NCBI GenBank assembly: GCA_012845835.1
Contig: JABAKD010000011.1
Coordinates: forward strand, 6,882,381 to 6,946,380
Length of the DNA stretch: 64,000 nucleotides
Direction: 5' to 3'
Source: Undaria pinnatifida
Taxonomy: Eukaryota > Sar > Phaeophyceae > Laminariales > Alariaceae
The notes under the pieces are model-generated. The model saw nothing but the letters and a program-made list of their open reading frames with translations, had not been told where the DNA came from and did no database searches. Shown here piece by piece: positions 10,736 to 22,789 of the stretch (its first letter is position 1; each line of letters begins with the position of its first letter). Made by a program: the position numbers and the translations under genes.

Positions 10736-11109
10736 CTTTCTATCTATGCCACTCGTACCGCCAACTGCTGCGGCTGCTCGGAATGTGATGTCTTGGTACT
10801 TTGATTTCTCCGTGAATTTATTTATTTTCTTTCTTTTTTTTCTTTCCCCTTCTTATCCTTATGAAGGGAGTCTTGCATGGTGGGTAGGTGACGAGCCTGT
10901 TTTATTTGGCCCTCCCAGACTTCCTTCTTTTACTTGTTTCCTTTTTCCGGGGTATTTTTTTCCCCTTGCATGTCCACTTTGGCTCATGCTCGGGGTATGT
11001 TTCTATCTCCCGAGCTTTGGCTCCCCTTTTAATTTATTTATTTATTTGTTTGTTTGTTTTGTCTTGGTTTCTTTCGTTGTTTCTCTCTTTTACAAGGTAT
11101 TTTGGTTTA

Positions 11110-11280
11110 ATGAGAAGAACACAAAGGGGGGAGGGGGGGAAACAGGAGGAGTAGAAGGAAAGCCGCCCAAGGGAGTGGGGGCAGGGGGGGCAACAGGAGG
11201 AATAGAAGGGAGACCGCGGTGGACGAAGGCAGGAAGGAGATGGCAGACAGGATAGCAAGGTACCAGGCCGACTAGTAGGT
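11110..11280 (+). repeat. G-rich direct repeat, copy 2
   Basis: This is the second copy of the 10560-10735 segment, also ending CAAGGTACCAGGCCGACTAG. The surrounding T-rich frames (10746-11255 and 11323-11639) translate to Phe/Leu-rich strings because of the pyrimidine tract. I do not regard them as genes. Confidence 0.65.
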
Positions 11281-11779
11281 ACGTAGCACTTTTCTTCTTT
11301 TTCTGGGGTATTTTTTTCCCCTTTGTTCCCTCCTTGCGTGTCCAGGTTTTTGGCTCGTGTTCGGATTATCTTATTTTGGTTTTACTTTACTTTATTTTAT
11401 TTTATTTTATTATGTTTCTTTTCCGAGCTTTGGCTCTCCTTTCCGGTTGGGTTGTTTCATCGATTTCCCCTTCATTTTGTTCGTTTCATTTTTGTTTTAT
11501 TTTATCTTTGTTTTTATTTGTTTTCTTATTATTATTTTGTTTTAGTTTTTGTTTTTGTTTTCGTTTATTTCGTATTCTCTCTTCCAATGTATTTCTGTTG
11601 CTGACGTATGTATGTTGTGCCTGTCGTACCCAGTACTAGGGCATGACATTGCGTTGTCGAATGCATTACGATGCATTATCTCTGTGTCGTAGCTTGTGAC
11701 CACAGAGCTGATCTTTCTAGGGTGAAGAATCAGTACGGACACTGGGTGTGCTGGATGTCGACGAGTAGAAGAACGGTTT

Positions 11780-11812
11780 AATGTGAAGAACACACACACA
11801 CACACACACTTT
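11780..11812 (+). repeat. (CA)n microsatellite
   Basis: A run of about nine CA units follows a fragment of the GTGATTTGGCCA family (about 11675-11780). From 11820 to 12800 I see no gene. The stretch is AT-rich with short inverted words (CGAGATATCG, CGAGATTTCG) near 12145-12170. Confidence 0.5.
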
Positions 11813-13659
11813 TACGAGCTGTCTGGCCTAGAGCCCCGCCAGCCCCGACAGTTGAATAGTTTTCCGCCGCTCAATTTTGCGATTTTTCGTCTGAATCTTT
11901 GCCTGGGGCCCTGTATGCGCATTCCTCATCGGGCCAAAGCGGCTCCAGAAGAAGAAAACAAGGAGCTAAATTTGTGACCGTTTGAGTGAAACGCCGTGCA
12001 TGATAGAAAAGGACCGAAATAAACGTTAAACAAAACGTTTTGCTTCTGGAGCTGCTTTGAAGGCCTAGACTACAGTAATAATAATGCCCTTCGAATCACG
12101 TGTCAAAATTTCAGTGCAAAAGTAGACAGTTTGAGCTGCGAAATCGAGATATCGTGAAATCGAGATTTCGTGTCTTCTCGTAATATCTTAAATTTGTATT
12201 GGGATCTTATGCGCGTCGTATCTCTCGATAGATAATGAATTAGGCGAACGAGAATATAACGATCGCTTCCCCGTCCCCCAAGGAATGGTCACACCAAGAA
12301 TCAGCGGCATCCGCTTTAAATATTTTTGTGGGTTTCGTATAGACTGTTGTATGTAGCAGTACAGAAAATGTCGATACGTGACGGAATTTTCTCTAAGTGG
12401 CTTTTTTCGACAAAATCAACTCGGATTCCAACATCTCAAACGTCTGCAAAAATGCGCTACGCACTCAGCAACACGGTTGCCAAATTGGAGTCGGAATATT
12501 TCCAAACAAATGCAAAAGCGCCGGTCAAATGAAAATCTGCTCTATGGCCGGACAAGCTCGTATCAAATATCTATCTGTTCAGTCCCGTCATTTTCAGTAG
12601 AGCTTACCCCGTTTTCGAGACGGAACGGTGGTTGCCGCAGACTGCGTACGAGACGAGGGCGGTTTCACTCTACGTTGGTTGGTTGCGTTTCATTCTGTTA
12701 GGATTAGGGTACATATATATAATTTAAAGACTTCGTCAATCATTTTCTCGAAAAAGCGGCTAGGTACCCTCGTCATTTTCGAATAACTATGGATACAATT
12801 TTCGTCTGCCGTGCACCTTACGTCGCATAATGTGAGAATGTTATGCCAGGGTATACAATCGGTACCCAATAAATAGGAATAAAATATAAAATGGTTACAA
12901 CACGATATATATCATATACCAGGTATATAATATCATATACCAGGTATACAACGAAATTCCTGGTATGATGTATATGCTGTTTTACATAATAATAGAACAG
13001 CAACAGCAGTAGACATGGCGATGACCTTTTCGTTGCATCAAAAATATGTGCGGAGTATTTTTTTAGAGCTGGAAAATAATACCTGGTTTGAGGCACTACA
13101 TGAAAAAAAAAATCCGCACGAGCCCATATTAATAGTAGCATGCATTTTCCCCAAAACAGCAAAGGTGTTATACGGGGTTAAGGTGAAATGTTTAGGTTTT
13201 CCTTGCTTCTTCCAGTCAATCGTGCACTGTTGCAGCCGCGATCTTATTTACGCCGCAACGACGCATCATCAGCACCAGCAGCAGCACACACACGCAAGAA
13301 TTTGCTCGCACCAACCGGTTCACACCACAACTACGCCCCTCCCCCAGCTTGACAACAAGTTTGCACTCCCTTCTTTTGTCACCTCTTTGGCCTGGAGTGC
13401 AGTTAGGGCTGTTACAACTTGCTGCAGTGCTGTCCTCAGGCCACTTCGCTTCGGTTTCATCTCTTCCTGGCCTCGTCTCAGGTGGTGAAGGTCAGTGGAT
13501 ATACCGGTAGATTGTATCATACTCGTCAACAGCAGCAGCCGTCTAGGGTGCCTCGGCTCTGTTTTTTGTCGCTTTGGTCTCTGAGCATTTATTTGCTGTT
13601 TTTGGCCGTTTTCTACCGGGTACACAGCTCCCTCCCTTTTGCAACTCGGATCCGGGGTG

Positions 13660-13925
13660 GCATACAGCGGGTACTCGACCCCCCCCCCCCCCCCCCCTCC
13701 GCGTTGCAGTACGTAGCTTCAATCATTTATTGTCGCGAGAATAGCTCATAATTTTCATTTTTCTATTAGATAAGACACACCCAATATGTTCTTCCCCCGC
13801 CAACTCGTCGATATGTGCACGTATATACACTATTTATAGTACACACGTGTCACGTCAAGTCAAGCCCTATGCGTCGATGTTGGCATCAGAAAGAGTTCCC
13901 CTATGGGCGGGGCTTTTGAGCCAGC
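13660..13925. other. No gene seen; poly-C tract
   Basis: A C-run of about 17 bases lies at 13680-13697. The open minus frame 13320-13625 just before it is rich in Gln and Leu but resembles no family I know. Confidence 0.3.
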
Positions 13926-14324
13926 TGTAATGGAGTGCCCTCCGTAGAAGGATAGCTTTATAGATTCGACGTGAAGCCATGTCATGGTTGAGGTAAAACC
14001 ACGTGACTTTAGATGTCACATTCACGTCAAGGCCATCATAGATGGGCGATAATGTAGGTGACGATGATGGGACAAGCAGGACGCCCCACATGTCACTACC
14101 TGCTCTACCTGCTCTACCTGCTCTACCCAGCCCTATCGTGCCTAGGCCTGTGTTGTCTGTCTTTTAGAGTCCAATGAAGAGGAAATAATGTATAAGCTTT
14201 TGAGTCTATCCAGCGAGCCATGAGGAGAGACCAAACAAGGGCACCGGAACCCATGAGGAGCACCCTTCCCAACACCGACCAACCACGCATCCCCCACTCG
14301 GAGTACCACTACACAGCCAGACGG
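13926..14324. repeat. Dispersed ~390-bp repeat, copy 2
   Basis: This is the same unit as 7250-7637 in the same orientation, with a short CTGCTCTAC triplication at 14100-14127 that copy 1 lacks. Confidence 0.7.
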
Positions 14325-14989
14325 TCCTCTGCGTATGGGACTCGCATTGCTGTTGTAACAGGGTCGTACTCTGTCTTTTCCTGGGTACACAGTCTGCTAC
14401 ATTCGAATCATTGATGTAGAGGTATTGCTACATTCTACTTCGAAAGCACGGCCAAGAACCATTCGAAGCATTGAAACCACCTATTCCTCTGTATTTGAGA
14501 TCCTTTGAAGCGTTGTTTCATCCTCCGACAGAGACAAAAGCGTCATCATCAGTTTGAACTTAGATCCCTCAAAAGGAAAGCCACAAGACATTCAGCATGA
14601 AATTGTCGAAAATATCACAAAAAAAAGGCCTACAATTTTTTTCGCCTGCAGCGAAAAGACGCCATAAAATTGTTTTCGCATTTCCGGCGAAATAAACCCG
14701 CACATGTTGTGGGGCCTGCGGCCAAAAAAGGTGCGGGGGGCGAAACCGAATGTGCGACAAGCCTCACATCTACTTCTGTTTGTGGTGCGCTCAAGCCGAT
14801 TTTCTCAGGAAAATCATGCAACACTGCGCAACACTTCACCACCTAATTATAACCCTGCTGGGTACCCTCTTCCCTCCTCCCTTACGTTCCTATTTCTCTT
14901 TCCTTTTTCATTTTTTCCTTAGTTTTTTTCTTCTTTCCTCTATTCCTTACTTGCAAGCAGAGTCTGGTGTGTTGTCGTAGCTTTTCCGC

Positions 14990-15335
14990 CCTTTTACCCA
15001 TTGCGTTCGGCACTGCATGACCAAATCGGCTTGCTATAGTAGTTGCGCTGTAAACCTCTGTCTTGTGCTTGTGATCACAGACAAACCTCGTCTCGCTACT
15101 CGCAGGAGGTGGTATCGGCGCGGACGCTGGTTTTTCCGGGTGGTGTGTGCTCTTCACGTTATTAAACTGATATTTTCACCCATATTCATCCAGCACAACC
15201 GGTGTCCGTGCCGATACTTCATGGGGAGACGAGGTCTATAGTCACAAACTACGAGGCAGAGACACGACACAATCATTGCAACTACAACAGGAAGGTGATT
15301 TAGCCATGCAATGCCGAACGCAATGAATGCGGGGG
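14990..15335. repeat. Palindromic (fold-back) element of the GTGATTTGGCCA family
   Basis: The left arm (about 14995-15125: CATTGCGTTCGGCA, GACCAAATC, GTGATCACAGAC, CTCGTC) and the right arm (about 15185-15330: GACGAGGTC, GTCACAAACTACGAG, GTGATTTAGCCATGCA, TGCCGAACGCAATG) are inverted copies around a spacer. No coding capacity was seen. It is probably a long-TIR MITE. Confidence 0.7.
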
Positions 15336-15479
15336 GCTTGCGTGCCGCAGGCGTGTTGCCCAGCGCGCAACAGACGCCAAAGCACTAATCAATGCCTAGT
15401 TTCCTATTCCTAGTCCCGACCAGGTAGTACCTCCTCACCACTTACTGGTATTCGAGAAAGACCCTTTGAATTATATGTA

Positions 15480-17195
15480 CCCTAACCCTAACGGAAAAAA
15501 GTTCTGCACACTTTATAGCATATAAGTCATGCACACTACTACTACATGTGTTTCTCTTGCAGCTTTTCCTTTCCTTTCCGATCTGCTTGCATCACATTCT
15601 TCAGAACACCTGTCGTTTGTTTTGCTGTGTTTTCTTTCTTTTTCTTTTTCTTTTTATTTAATTTTTTTTCTTTCTTTTTTTTTTCTCTCTTTATTTAATG
15701 GTCTGGCTTGTTTTGTTGTGTTCTCGTACCCGGTACGCCAGCGCTTCACGTGCTTTAGTACTTTGATTAATCGCGACTGTTTGGTTTACTCTGTTTTTAC
15801 AGTTTCTGAACACAGAATTTGTATCTCTCTAGCATGAATCAGCACGGACTCTGGGTGTACTGATGTCGTTGGGTATACAGAAAGAACGGTTTGATGTGAA
15901 GACATCACACATCTACGATACCTATCTTACTCTGGCACTCGTGTGCAAGGTTGACTTGTGCGGCCTGCCAAAGGAAAAGAGTGAAAGGTGACCGCTTCAG
16001 CGCGAAACATATATACTTTGAAGTACACCCTTAACGACCCTTATCGGCGTACATACCCCATGCACCCCAACCCAAAGTACTGAATTTTGTATGGACACAC
16101 CTTGATCCCACCCGCTATGATACTCGGGCTAGGTTCAGTTAGGGCTTAGGCTTCTGGTCGGGTTGGGACCTGGTACCAGCTATTATACCAGTACACTACT
16201 ACTGCTACTGCTGTAGTAGTACAGTAAATGCGGGTTACACAGCTTCCGTGCGCAGAACAAGGTTGAATGTCTTAGGCCTGTTGACCCTGTCATTAGCAGG
16301 GGAGTCACCGACCGGTATCCTTCACGAGGGTATACACACCCCGTAACACGCGCGATCGAAGTATCACACGCGGCTTGCAAAGCTGAGGTTTTATTATTTT
16401 TTTTTTTAAATGGTCGATCTCACAGCTGAAGTGTAATTTTTTCTTTTTTTATGAAATAAATGGGGGTGCATATATACATACATATATTTTTTGAATTTTT
16501 AACTACAGCAGTAGTAGAGTACCGATATACCTGGTACGAGGTCCCAACCCGACAAGAACCCTCAGCCCTATGTTAAGATACGGCCTCGAAAGGCCTGTAA
16601 TTATCCGAATTTGAGATCATTTGGATGGATTTCGTATGATAAGGTTGGCGTTTTATATTCGGGAAAGTTAGGAAATACTCGAGTAGATCGCAGGCACGAG
16701 CCTCCGATCTCAGAAGCTATCCGGGGCTCTGGTGGAATCGAATAAAGCAACGTCTCTACGAAGGAAAAGAAAGTGAGTACTCTCCGAGGGCCTGCTCAAT
16801 TGGCAGACCTGTAGGGGGCACTCTGTGTCCCCCCTATAACTTTACATGTGGCGTCGACGGCAGGACAAGAAAGAAAAAATAATGGGAAGCCTAGCCCGAA
16901 TATCATAGGGGGTGGGATTCGGATGTGTACATGTAAAATTCACTACCTTGGGTAATTTTTTTTCTGTGCGTGGGTTATGTACACCGATAAGGGTCGCTAA
17001 CGTATACGGTAACTATTAAGGGTGTATATATTTTTTTCGCCCTGAAGCGGTCACCTTTTCACCCTTTTCCTTTTGGCAGACCGCACAACAAGCCAACCAA
17101 CCTTGCACACGAGTGCGAGAGTACGATAGGTAGGTGTGCATGACTTATATGCGTACCTAGGTGTGCATATTTTTTTTTCGTAACCCTAACCCTGA
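15480..17195. repeat. Large inverted-repeat element with telomere-like motifs at both ends
   Basis: Outer segments match as inverted copies: ATATAAGTCATGCACAC at 15519 against its complement at 17133; the CTCGTGTGCAAGGTT to CCTTATCGG block at about 15940-16055 against about 16985-17115; and the ATGATACTCGGGCTAGG word at about 16120 against 16895. CCCTAACCCTAAC lies at 15480-15492 and TAACCCTAACCCTGAC at 17181-17196. The left arm is interrupted by the polypyrimidine repeat (15556-15755) and more. The interior holds fragments of other repeats (16185-16440 and 16585-16830). A related right arm occurs at 36900-37110. Confidence 0.6.
16585..16830 (+). repeat. Dispersed ~240-bp repeat, copy 1
   Basis: Landmarks: GATACGGCC, CGAAAGGCCTG, TTGGCGTTTTATATTCGG, GGGGCTCTGGTGG, GAGTACTCTCCGAG, CTCAATTGGCAGACCTG. 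The complement of the same order is found at 34325-34605. It is non-coding and its class is unknown. Confidence 0.65.
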
Positions 17196-17618
17196 CCCAA
17201 TGAAACTCGAAGAAGTGGTAAGCTCTATTGCCCTAGTAGGCCTTGGATCACTTCTCGCAGATCGAGTCGAGTCGGGGTCTCGTCAGGGTGATACGACCCC
17301 GTGAGATTTGAAAACCTCCTGGCCCGACCCGCGGGGCGGCTCATGACCACTCGAAAATCCCTTACCCCACGACGAAAGCACTGCTGAAGGATCTCAAGTC
17401 CTTTAATAGGGACCACCATACAGACTATCGCTTGAAAAACGCCGCATAAATCCCAAGAAGCATTTAGAGGGGCCAACTTCGTTAACCCCTTTAGAGCCCC
17501 CGAACCCCTCCCTATACTAAATCCAAGTAATTTTGTCCCCAAAAACGGGTTTCCGGTTGTAAAGGGGTTAAGGGACGTCGGGATATCCGGGATCCTGCAG
17601 CCCCAGCGCACTACGAAC

Positions 17619-17789
17619 CAAAGATGTCAGGAGCCGGCCAGTCAAGAGAAAACGTCCAGCGGACAGTCAAGGGTGTCAAGCCGACCGTTCCACACTAAAA
17701 TATGGTAGTTTGGCGTCAAGTCAGCGTAAATTATTGGAGAATTGCCGTCGGTCAAGGGGTCACAGGGCCGTCTCCTGACATCGTATTTA
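17619..17789. mobile_element. hAT-like MITE, copy 1, with perfect 8-bp target duplication
   Basis: About 170 bp. The left end starts CAAAGATGTCAGGAG and the right end reads CCGTCTCCTGACATC. CTACGAAC flanks it on both sides (17611-17618 and 17790-17797). Internal words GACGGCAA and GGTCAAGGGGTCA are shared, in either orientation, with copies at 32601, 35776 and 50173. It has no coding capacity. The 8-bp duplication points to mobilisation by a hAT transposase. Confidence 0.85.
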
Positions 17790-18499
17790 CTACGAACGGT
17801 CCGTGACAGAGGGCAACCTACCATTAATCTGCCCTTTGCCCTTTCGGGGCTTAAGGTCGCTCTGAACGAAGAGATTATTTAGGCGTTTACCAACAGTTTC
17901 GGTTTTTGCCGAAATTATTTCGTTTTCTTCTCTCGGGAAAAGCCTAAAAACTTGGATCCCAAAAAAACAGGCCTCTAAGTTTTTCAGTTTTGTTGTTTAG
18001 GGAAAAAAACTGATAGAAAAAACAAAACTGATAGTTAGGTACAAGGGGCTTCGCCGGCGGCCTGAACGGCCACCGGTCGCAGGTTGGCGTGAAGCCCAAT
18101 TTATAAGTAGCAGCTATGGATGTCGTGAAAGATGGAGGTCAGACTTAATGCCAAGAGTTGAGAGCGCTCTCTATAGGTGACGAGCTCGTTTAGCATGAAG
18201 ACCGCCAGAAATTGTAGATCGCCATCTAAAAAACTACACAGTCCGTAGTACGTGCGATCAAGGTATCACACACAACTGTAGTTTGCAAACATTACTTTCA
18301 GGAAGTAAAGTACGCTCACAGCTGATGTTTTCCAGTACCTCGGCTGTCTTCGATCTCTTGGCCGGAGACCGACTCAGCGGGTCCATAAGGAAAGCTTGGC
18401 AGTTGAAAGATGAGGGAGAGTGGGAGAGTACTACTGCTGTTGTAGTACGCACCAGTGTGCTCGCGATGGTCGTGGCAGCTGGTGGGCGGTGGGTGACAT

Positions 18500-19500
18500 C
18501 TAAAAAAAATTGGGACATAGCGGGCGCTATGTCCCGCATCGCGAAGCACAATAGTGCTTACAGCTGATTATTTTCACCATGTACACATATTAAGGTGTAA
18601 AAGGACACACGATACATACGCGTGAATCACTCCATTCAAGACAACCTGCACGCACCAAAAGCAAACAGCAACGAACAGCAACAAAACACAACCCCGCATA
18701 CAAAAACGATTGTGTCTGTGGAATCGGTGGAATCGCCATTTTCTCGATTGACCGCTGCATTGTCGATTGTCGATCGACTGATACCTGGAACACAGCACAG
18801 CAGTTGTCGTGAAGAAGGACGCTGAGCTTGCATCCATGCAGATGCCTAGCAGGATCTTAGGCGCGATGTACCATGCCTCAACATCCCCGTTGGTATTATC
18901 CGCTCTAGTGCGCCATGCCCTGAGCCCTCGCCCCAGTTGTCGCGAGTTGCAGGCTATACGCCTTGTCCAAAAAAACAAAAAAAGGAACCTCGCAGATGTC
19001 TCCCATGGCTGACACATAACACATGCATGACATTACTACATACGTCATCGCCACGAAACATGGACGGCGTGTTTGTGCCGGGCGGGCAAAGCATGTCGTA
19101 GATCTCGACCTTGCCGTCGCCCGCGACCTTGCCGTCGCCCGCACAGTCCCCACGAGATCGGCGCCGGCAGCGCGGCCGACTCTCCCGGGAGACCGGAGGT
19201 CGGAGAGCACGTCCCCGAAGAAATCGAGACAAAATACAGCTAGTTCCTGCGACGAGCGGTGTGAATCAAAACGTTGAGCGCAAGGCCAAGAAGAGAGATT
19301 TATAGGTATATCTACGAGGATGTAGAGGATCGGGCAGCCGCGCCGCTCGAGCTGTGCCACCACTCGCGAGCGCAAGAGACTGAGCAGGGTCGTTCCCAAG
19401 GTCATCGGCAGGTCATCACTGATCGCAGAAGGCGCAATGAGTGTCTGAGCTTGATTCGTCGAGTTGACAAAGTGACCGCACCGAGGCGGCCTGAGGAGAC
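18500..19500 (-). other. Open minus-strand frames, not recognised
   Basis: Several overlapping minus frames (18574-19017, 18905-19405, 18954-19232) cover a moderately GC-rich stretch. One contains R-Q-L-G-R-G-L-R-A-W-R-T-R, another E-I-Y-D-M-L-C-P-P-G-T-N. None matches a family I know, and no splice pattern was evident. A 10-bp hairpin (GGGACATAGC / GCTATGTCCC) lies at 18511-18534. The stretch could be remnants of a retroelement or a host gene. Confidence 0.2.
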
Positions 19501-19502
19501 GA

Positions 19503-19829
19503 TCTCAACACCGGTAAGCTTGGGTCACGCGGTATGCCGAAGGCAGCCAAAGCAGACCATCAGATGAGGCAGAAGAACATGTAGAAACTTATTTTGCATT
19601 CTCCACCGTACAGTCCTCGTACACGCACACAACACACACTCCAACAATCACACACTGGCCCGGTTGGGCACAATTCATCCAATACGAAAGATTGGAATCA
19701 CCATACATCCCAAACATACCAAGAACTCCTCGTGATCGGAGAACAGAATGAATCATCAACCATTTCCGTAGATCATATGCAGTTACATCTACATGACGTT
19801 GTTGCAAGTAGCCGTTAGATCCACATGAT
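19503..19829. repeat. ~327-bp direct repeat, left copy
   Basis: It starts TCTCAACACCGGTAAGCTTG and ends CGTTAGATCCACATGAT. The right copy lies at 24633-24956 in the same orientation with few differences by eye. The two could be terminal repeats of an old LTR-type element of about 5.45 kb, or just two copies of a dispersed repeat. No shared flanking duplication was found. Confidence 0.65.
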
Positions 19830-21568
19830 CGTTCAGCCCCCCTGCTTGCAATACTGTCATACTTCCTGTGTTCAAGACATTCCGTACGCATACCCCTAAA
19901 AATCAGATAATCATTGTACTCGCTCATAATATCTCACGATGGTTCAAAACCAATGATCACCAAGCGCAAACCCAAACAAATTCCCATCTACCTCATTGCT
20001 TCTGCAATGGGATGCCCTTTCCAACAGTCAGTGTCCTATCCATTCAGTCTGAGTTAATATACTCAATTGAATGCACGTTATGCTACTATCAGATTACTCT
20101 ACTGCAAACCTCAAGCAAGTGCAAAACCCCAAAACTAGCTAATTGGCCTCCCTGCGGCGATGACATCCTATTCGATCTCATACTTCCAGTCAATATGTCT
20201 CCAATCTCAACCTGGGAGATTCAAAATTGAAATCAAGACAAAGCTCAGTTCCACTATGTATCAAAATTTCCAAACATCCCCCCCCCTGACGTTTTATCGA
20301 TATGCCGTAAATTGGCGTTTCAATTAATCCGTCCTTTTTCTCCATAATCAAACCAAGCTGCAATGAAATGCTATAACTGGAAAAAGGTGTACGAGCAATA
20401 TCATTCCACTCTACCCCCCTGCTCGTTGCCTTTCTTTCCATAGTAAGTCCATAGATGCATCATTCCATCTAGACTAGTGTAAGCTCAAAAGCAGAATCTT
20501 GAATTGAAATAAAGTGTAAGAGCATCGCCTTCAACTATTATATCATGATCCAAAAAATCAATTAAGATATACCTCCTCCATTCCGGAGTCAAGCCACGAT
20601 TGGTCCAACCAGTTCCGCTCTGGTTTAGTCCATACCAAGCTCTCAACACGCATTGGTGTTACAGGGCACTTTGATTGGGACATGTGCTTCTTCAACTATG
20701 GAAGTCAGCATTCATCGTACCTACCTACGTTTAAATTTACCTGTCCAACGCAAAGATACCCTTTCTCAAGTCGAATTTTTCGCGTCACGCATCCTACCAG
20801 CTCGCAAGAATCGAAAAGTTTCATGTCGTGCGTATGGCGACTGCTTACATGCCATCTACCATACATTGAAGAGGCCAAATGGAAGAAAAAAAATGTTGGA
20901 TCCCCGATGTCTCAACATTTCAAGAGTCCCCCCATCAGCACTTACTTGGTTAGTGAATGCTGGCACACAAAAATGCAAATTGGATTGCTCTCGGCCTTGA
21001 TTCTACAGGCAAATTGGCTCCTGTCTAGCATAGAACCCCAAATCTTAGCATCCACCTCTCGTATACTTGTACGTCGTAGGTAACATTCTACAAGACTTCC
21101 GCAGTCCAACATGACACTAAACGCTGTCCTCACATTCAATCATTGGGCGGTAATCCGCCCAATGAGAGAGTTAAGGTTCGTTCTTACTGTTGTTTGTCGG
21201 CGCGTACGTACATACTACTAAAGTTAGTATGGTATGCGCGCACGACCATTTTCAGAGAGTCCATGCAGCATCAAACACAACATCAGAATTTAGATACATG
21301 GAAAGCCCAGTACTCTGCTGTAAATCATCATCTCGCCCGCGATGCCTGTGAACTATTAATAACACCTCCTTGGGCTTCCGGGCACGCAGTTACAGGCCTG
21401 CAAGGAGCGTCAGACGTTGCGTTCGGCATATGCTACTCATGGTCCCCCCCGGTTCTCATCGCTCATGCCCCAAGTCTTCAATGCGTGCTGCTTGTACAAC
21501 GGAAAGAAAACGCAAACTCAATATACGTAAAGCGTCTCAGTCAATACAACGAAAAAATCATATTGTAC
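19830..21568. other. Stretch between repeats, no recognised gene
   Basis: Long frames on the plus strand (20653-21000, 20682-21083, 21143-21700) overlap each other and mostly reflect low stop density. The minus strand has a frame at 20190-20441. None resembles a protein family I recognise. If 19503 and 24633 are terminal repeats, this is interior sequence of a broken element. Confidence 0.25.
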
Positions 21569-21619
21569 CTATACTACAAGGGTGTGTTCGGTACGGTACA
21601 TACCGAGGCGTACCGGCGG

Positions 21620-22115
21620 TATATACCGGAAGTATTACTAGTACCGGACACTGCGATAAGTTCGATACGGCGTCAACACCGCTACCGGAAACTTCGGTAA
21701 GTTCGGTACGACATCAATACCGGTACCGGAAACTTCGGTAAGTTCGGTACGACATCAATACCGGTACCGGACACTTCGGTAAGTTCGGTACGACGTCAAT
21801 ACCGGTACCGGACATTTCGGTAAGTTTGGTACGCTATCAATACCGGTACCGGAAACTTCGGTAAGTTCGGTACGACATCAATACCGGTACCGGACACTTC
21901 GGTAAGTTCGGTACGACATCAATACCGGTACCGGACACTTCGGTAAGTTCGGTACGACATCAATACCGATACCGGCGGTACCGGTTTGCACGTATGTACC
22001 GGAGCCGGTACCGGTATCGGTACAACACCGATACCGGTACCGGACACTTCGGTAAGATCGGTACAACATCAACCCGGTACCGGACACTTCGATACGTTTG
22101 GCACGATATCAACCC
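21620..22115 (+). repeat. 41-bp subterminal array, left
   Basis: About eleven diverged 41-bp units. Each carries the self-complementary GGTACCGG-type core and the words ACTTCGGTAAGTTCGGTACG. Because 41 is not a multiple of three, the R-Y-R / V-R-Y-R strings in translations are artefacts of the repeat. Confidence 0.85.
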
Positions 22116-22237
22116 GATTCCACCACATTGTGAAGTCATCTCTTGGAGCTTTGGCTTCAGGCAGCACTCCAAGCCACACACCCCTCGGTCCCCAAGCACC
22201 TTCCAGTACGCTCGGTATACCGAGACTCTGAGCACGC

Positions 22238-22636
22238 ATGAGCACGGGCGCAACTCCCCAGAATGAGGTCGCCTCCAGCAGTGGTGCCACCGCATCCGGT
22301 GGCGGGTCATCTTTAAAGTCTGCCAACTCACTCACACCAGCGCTGGCGACAGAAGTTATCGACGTAGACGCGGAAAAGAAAGCCTTGCCGGCGATTTTGC
22401 CTGCTCCGGTGCTCAACTCGCTCACGGGAGACGTGTACGAGTTGCCGCCGGAGAAGATCAAAGCCGTCGATGGTTTCACGGTGCCGGCCGGTTTTCGGAG
22501 GGGAGGGACGCGTGAAGCCTCGTTTATGTACTCGATTGGCGTGTACGTCGAACTATCGACGAGAAGACGGCGCCCTGCTGATAATCCAAACGGTACCTTA
22601 CCTTTTGAACAGCGTATCAAGACAAAGATCAAATAA
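22238..22636 (+). CDS. Short open frame in the core of hAT element 1, unknown
   Basis: The frame encodes 132 residues starting M-S-T-G-A-T-P-Q-N-E-V and ending K-T-K-I-K, with E-V-I-D-V-D-A-E-K-K and T-G-D-V-Y-E-L-P-P-E-K-I-K-A-V-D-G-F in between. It is the only non-repetitive coding-like stretch in the element, and its composition is more protein-like than its surroundings. It does not resemble a hAT dimerisation domain or a BED finger. It may be a captured host exon or the remnant of the element's first exon. Confidence 0.4.
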   Translation: MSTGATPQNEVASSSGATASGGGSSLKSANSLTPALATEVIDVDAEKKALPAILPAPVLNSLTGDVYELPPEKIKAVDGFTVPAGFRRGGTREASFMYSIGVYVELSTRRRRPADNPNGTLPFEQRIKTKIK

Positions 22637-22789
22637 GAGAAAGTATTGAAAATATAAGAACCAATTATAAGTCACTTCAATTTTATACCTCAGCGGATAC
22701 CCCCGGCCAATATCGGATTTGCTTTGTACATGTACCGCCAGTTTATGTCCAGTTTATGCACCTAAGCGCAAGTGTGCGTAGGTACTTGC

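Noticed and set aside
10746-11639. Phe/Leu-rich frames that look like membrane proteins
   Set aside because: They come from pyrimidine-tract repeats (T-rich on the plus strand) that also occur elsewhere in the window, and they lack any conserved motif or splice signal.
15478-15495. Chromosome end
   Set aside because: Only two CCCTAA units are present, in the interior of the window and next to a dispersed repeat, so this is not a telomere.
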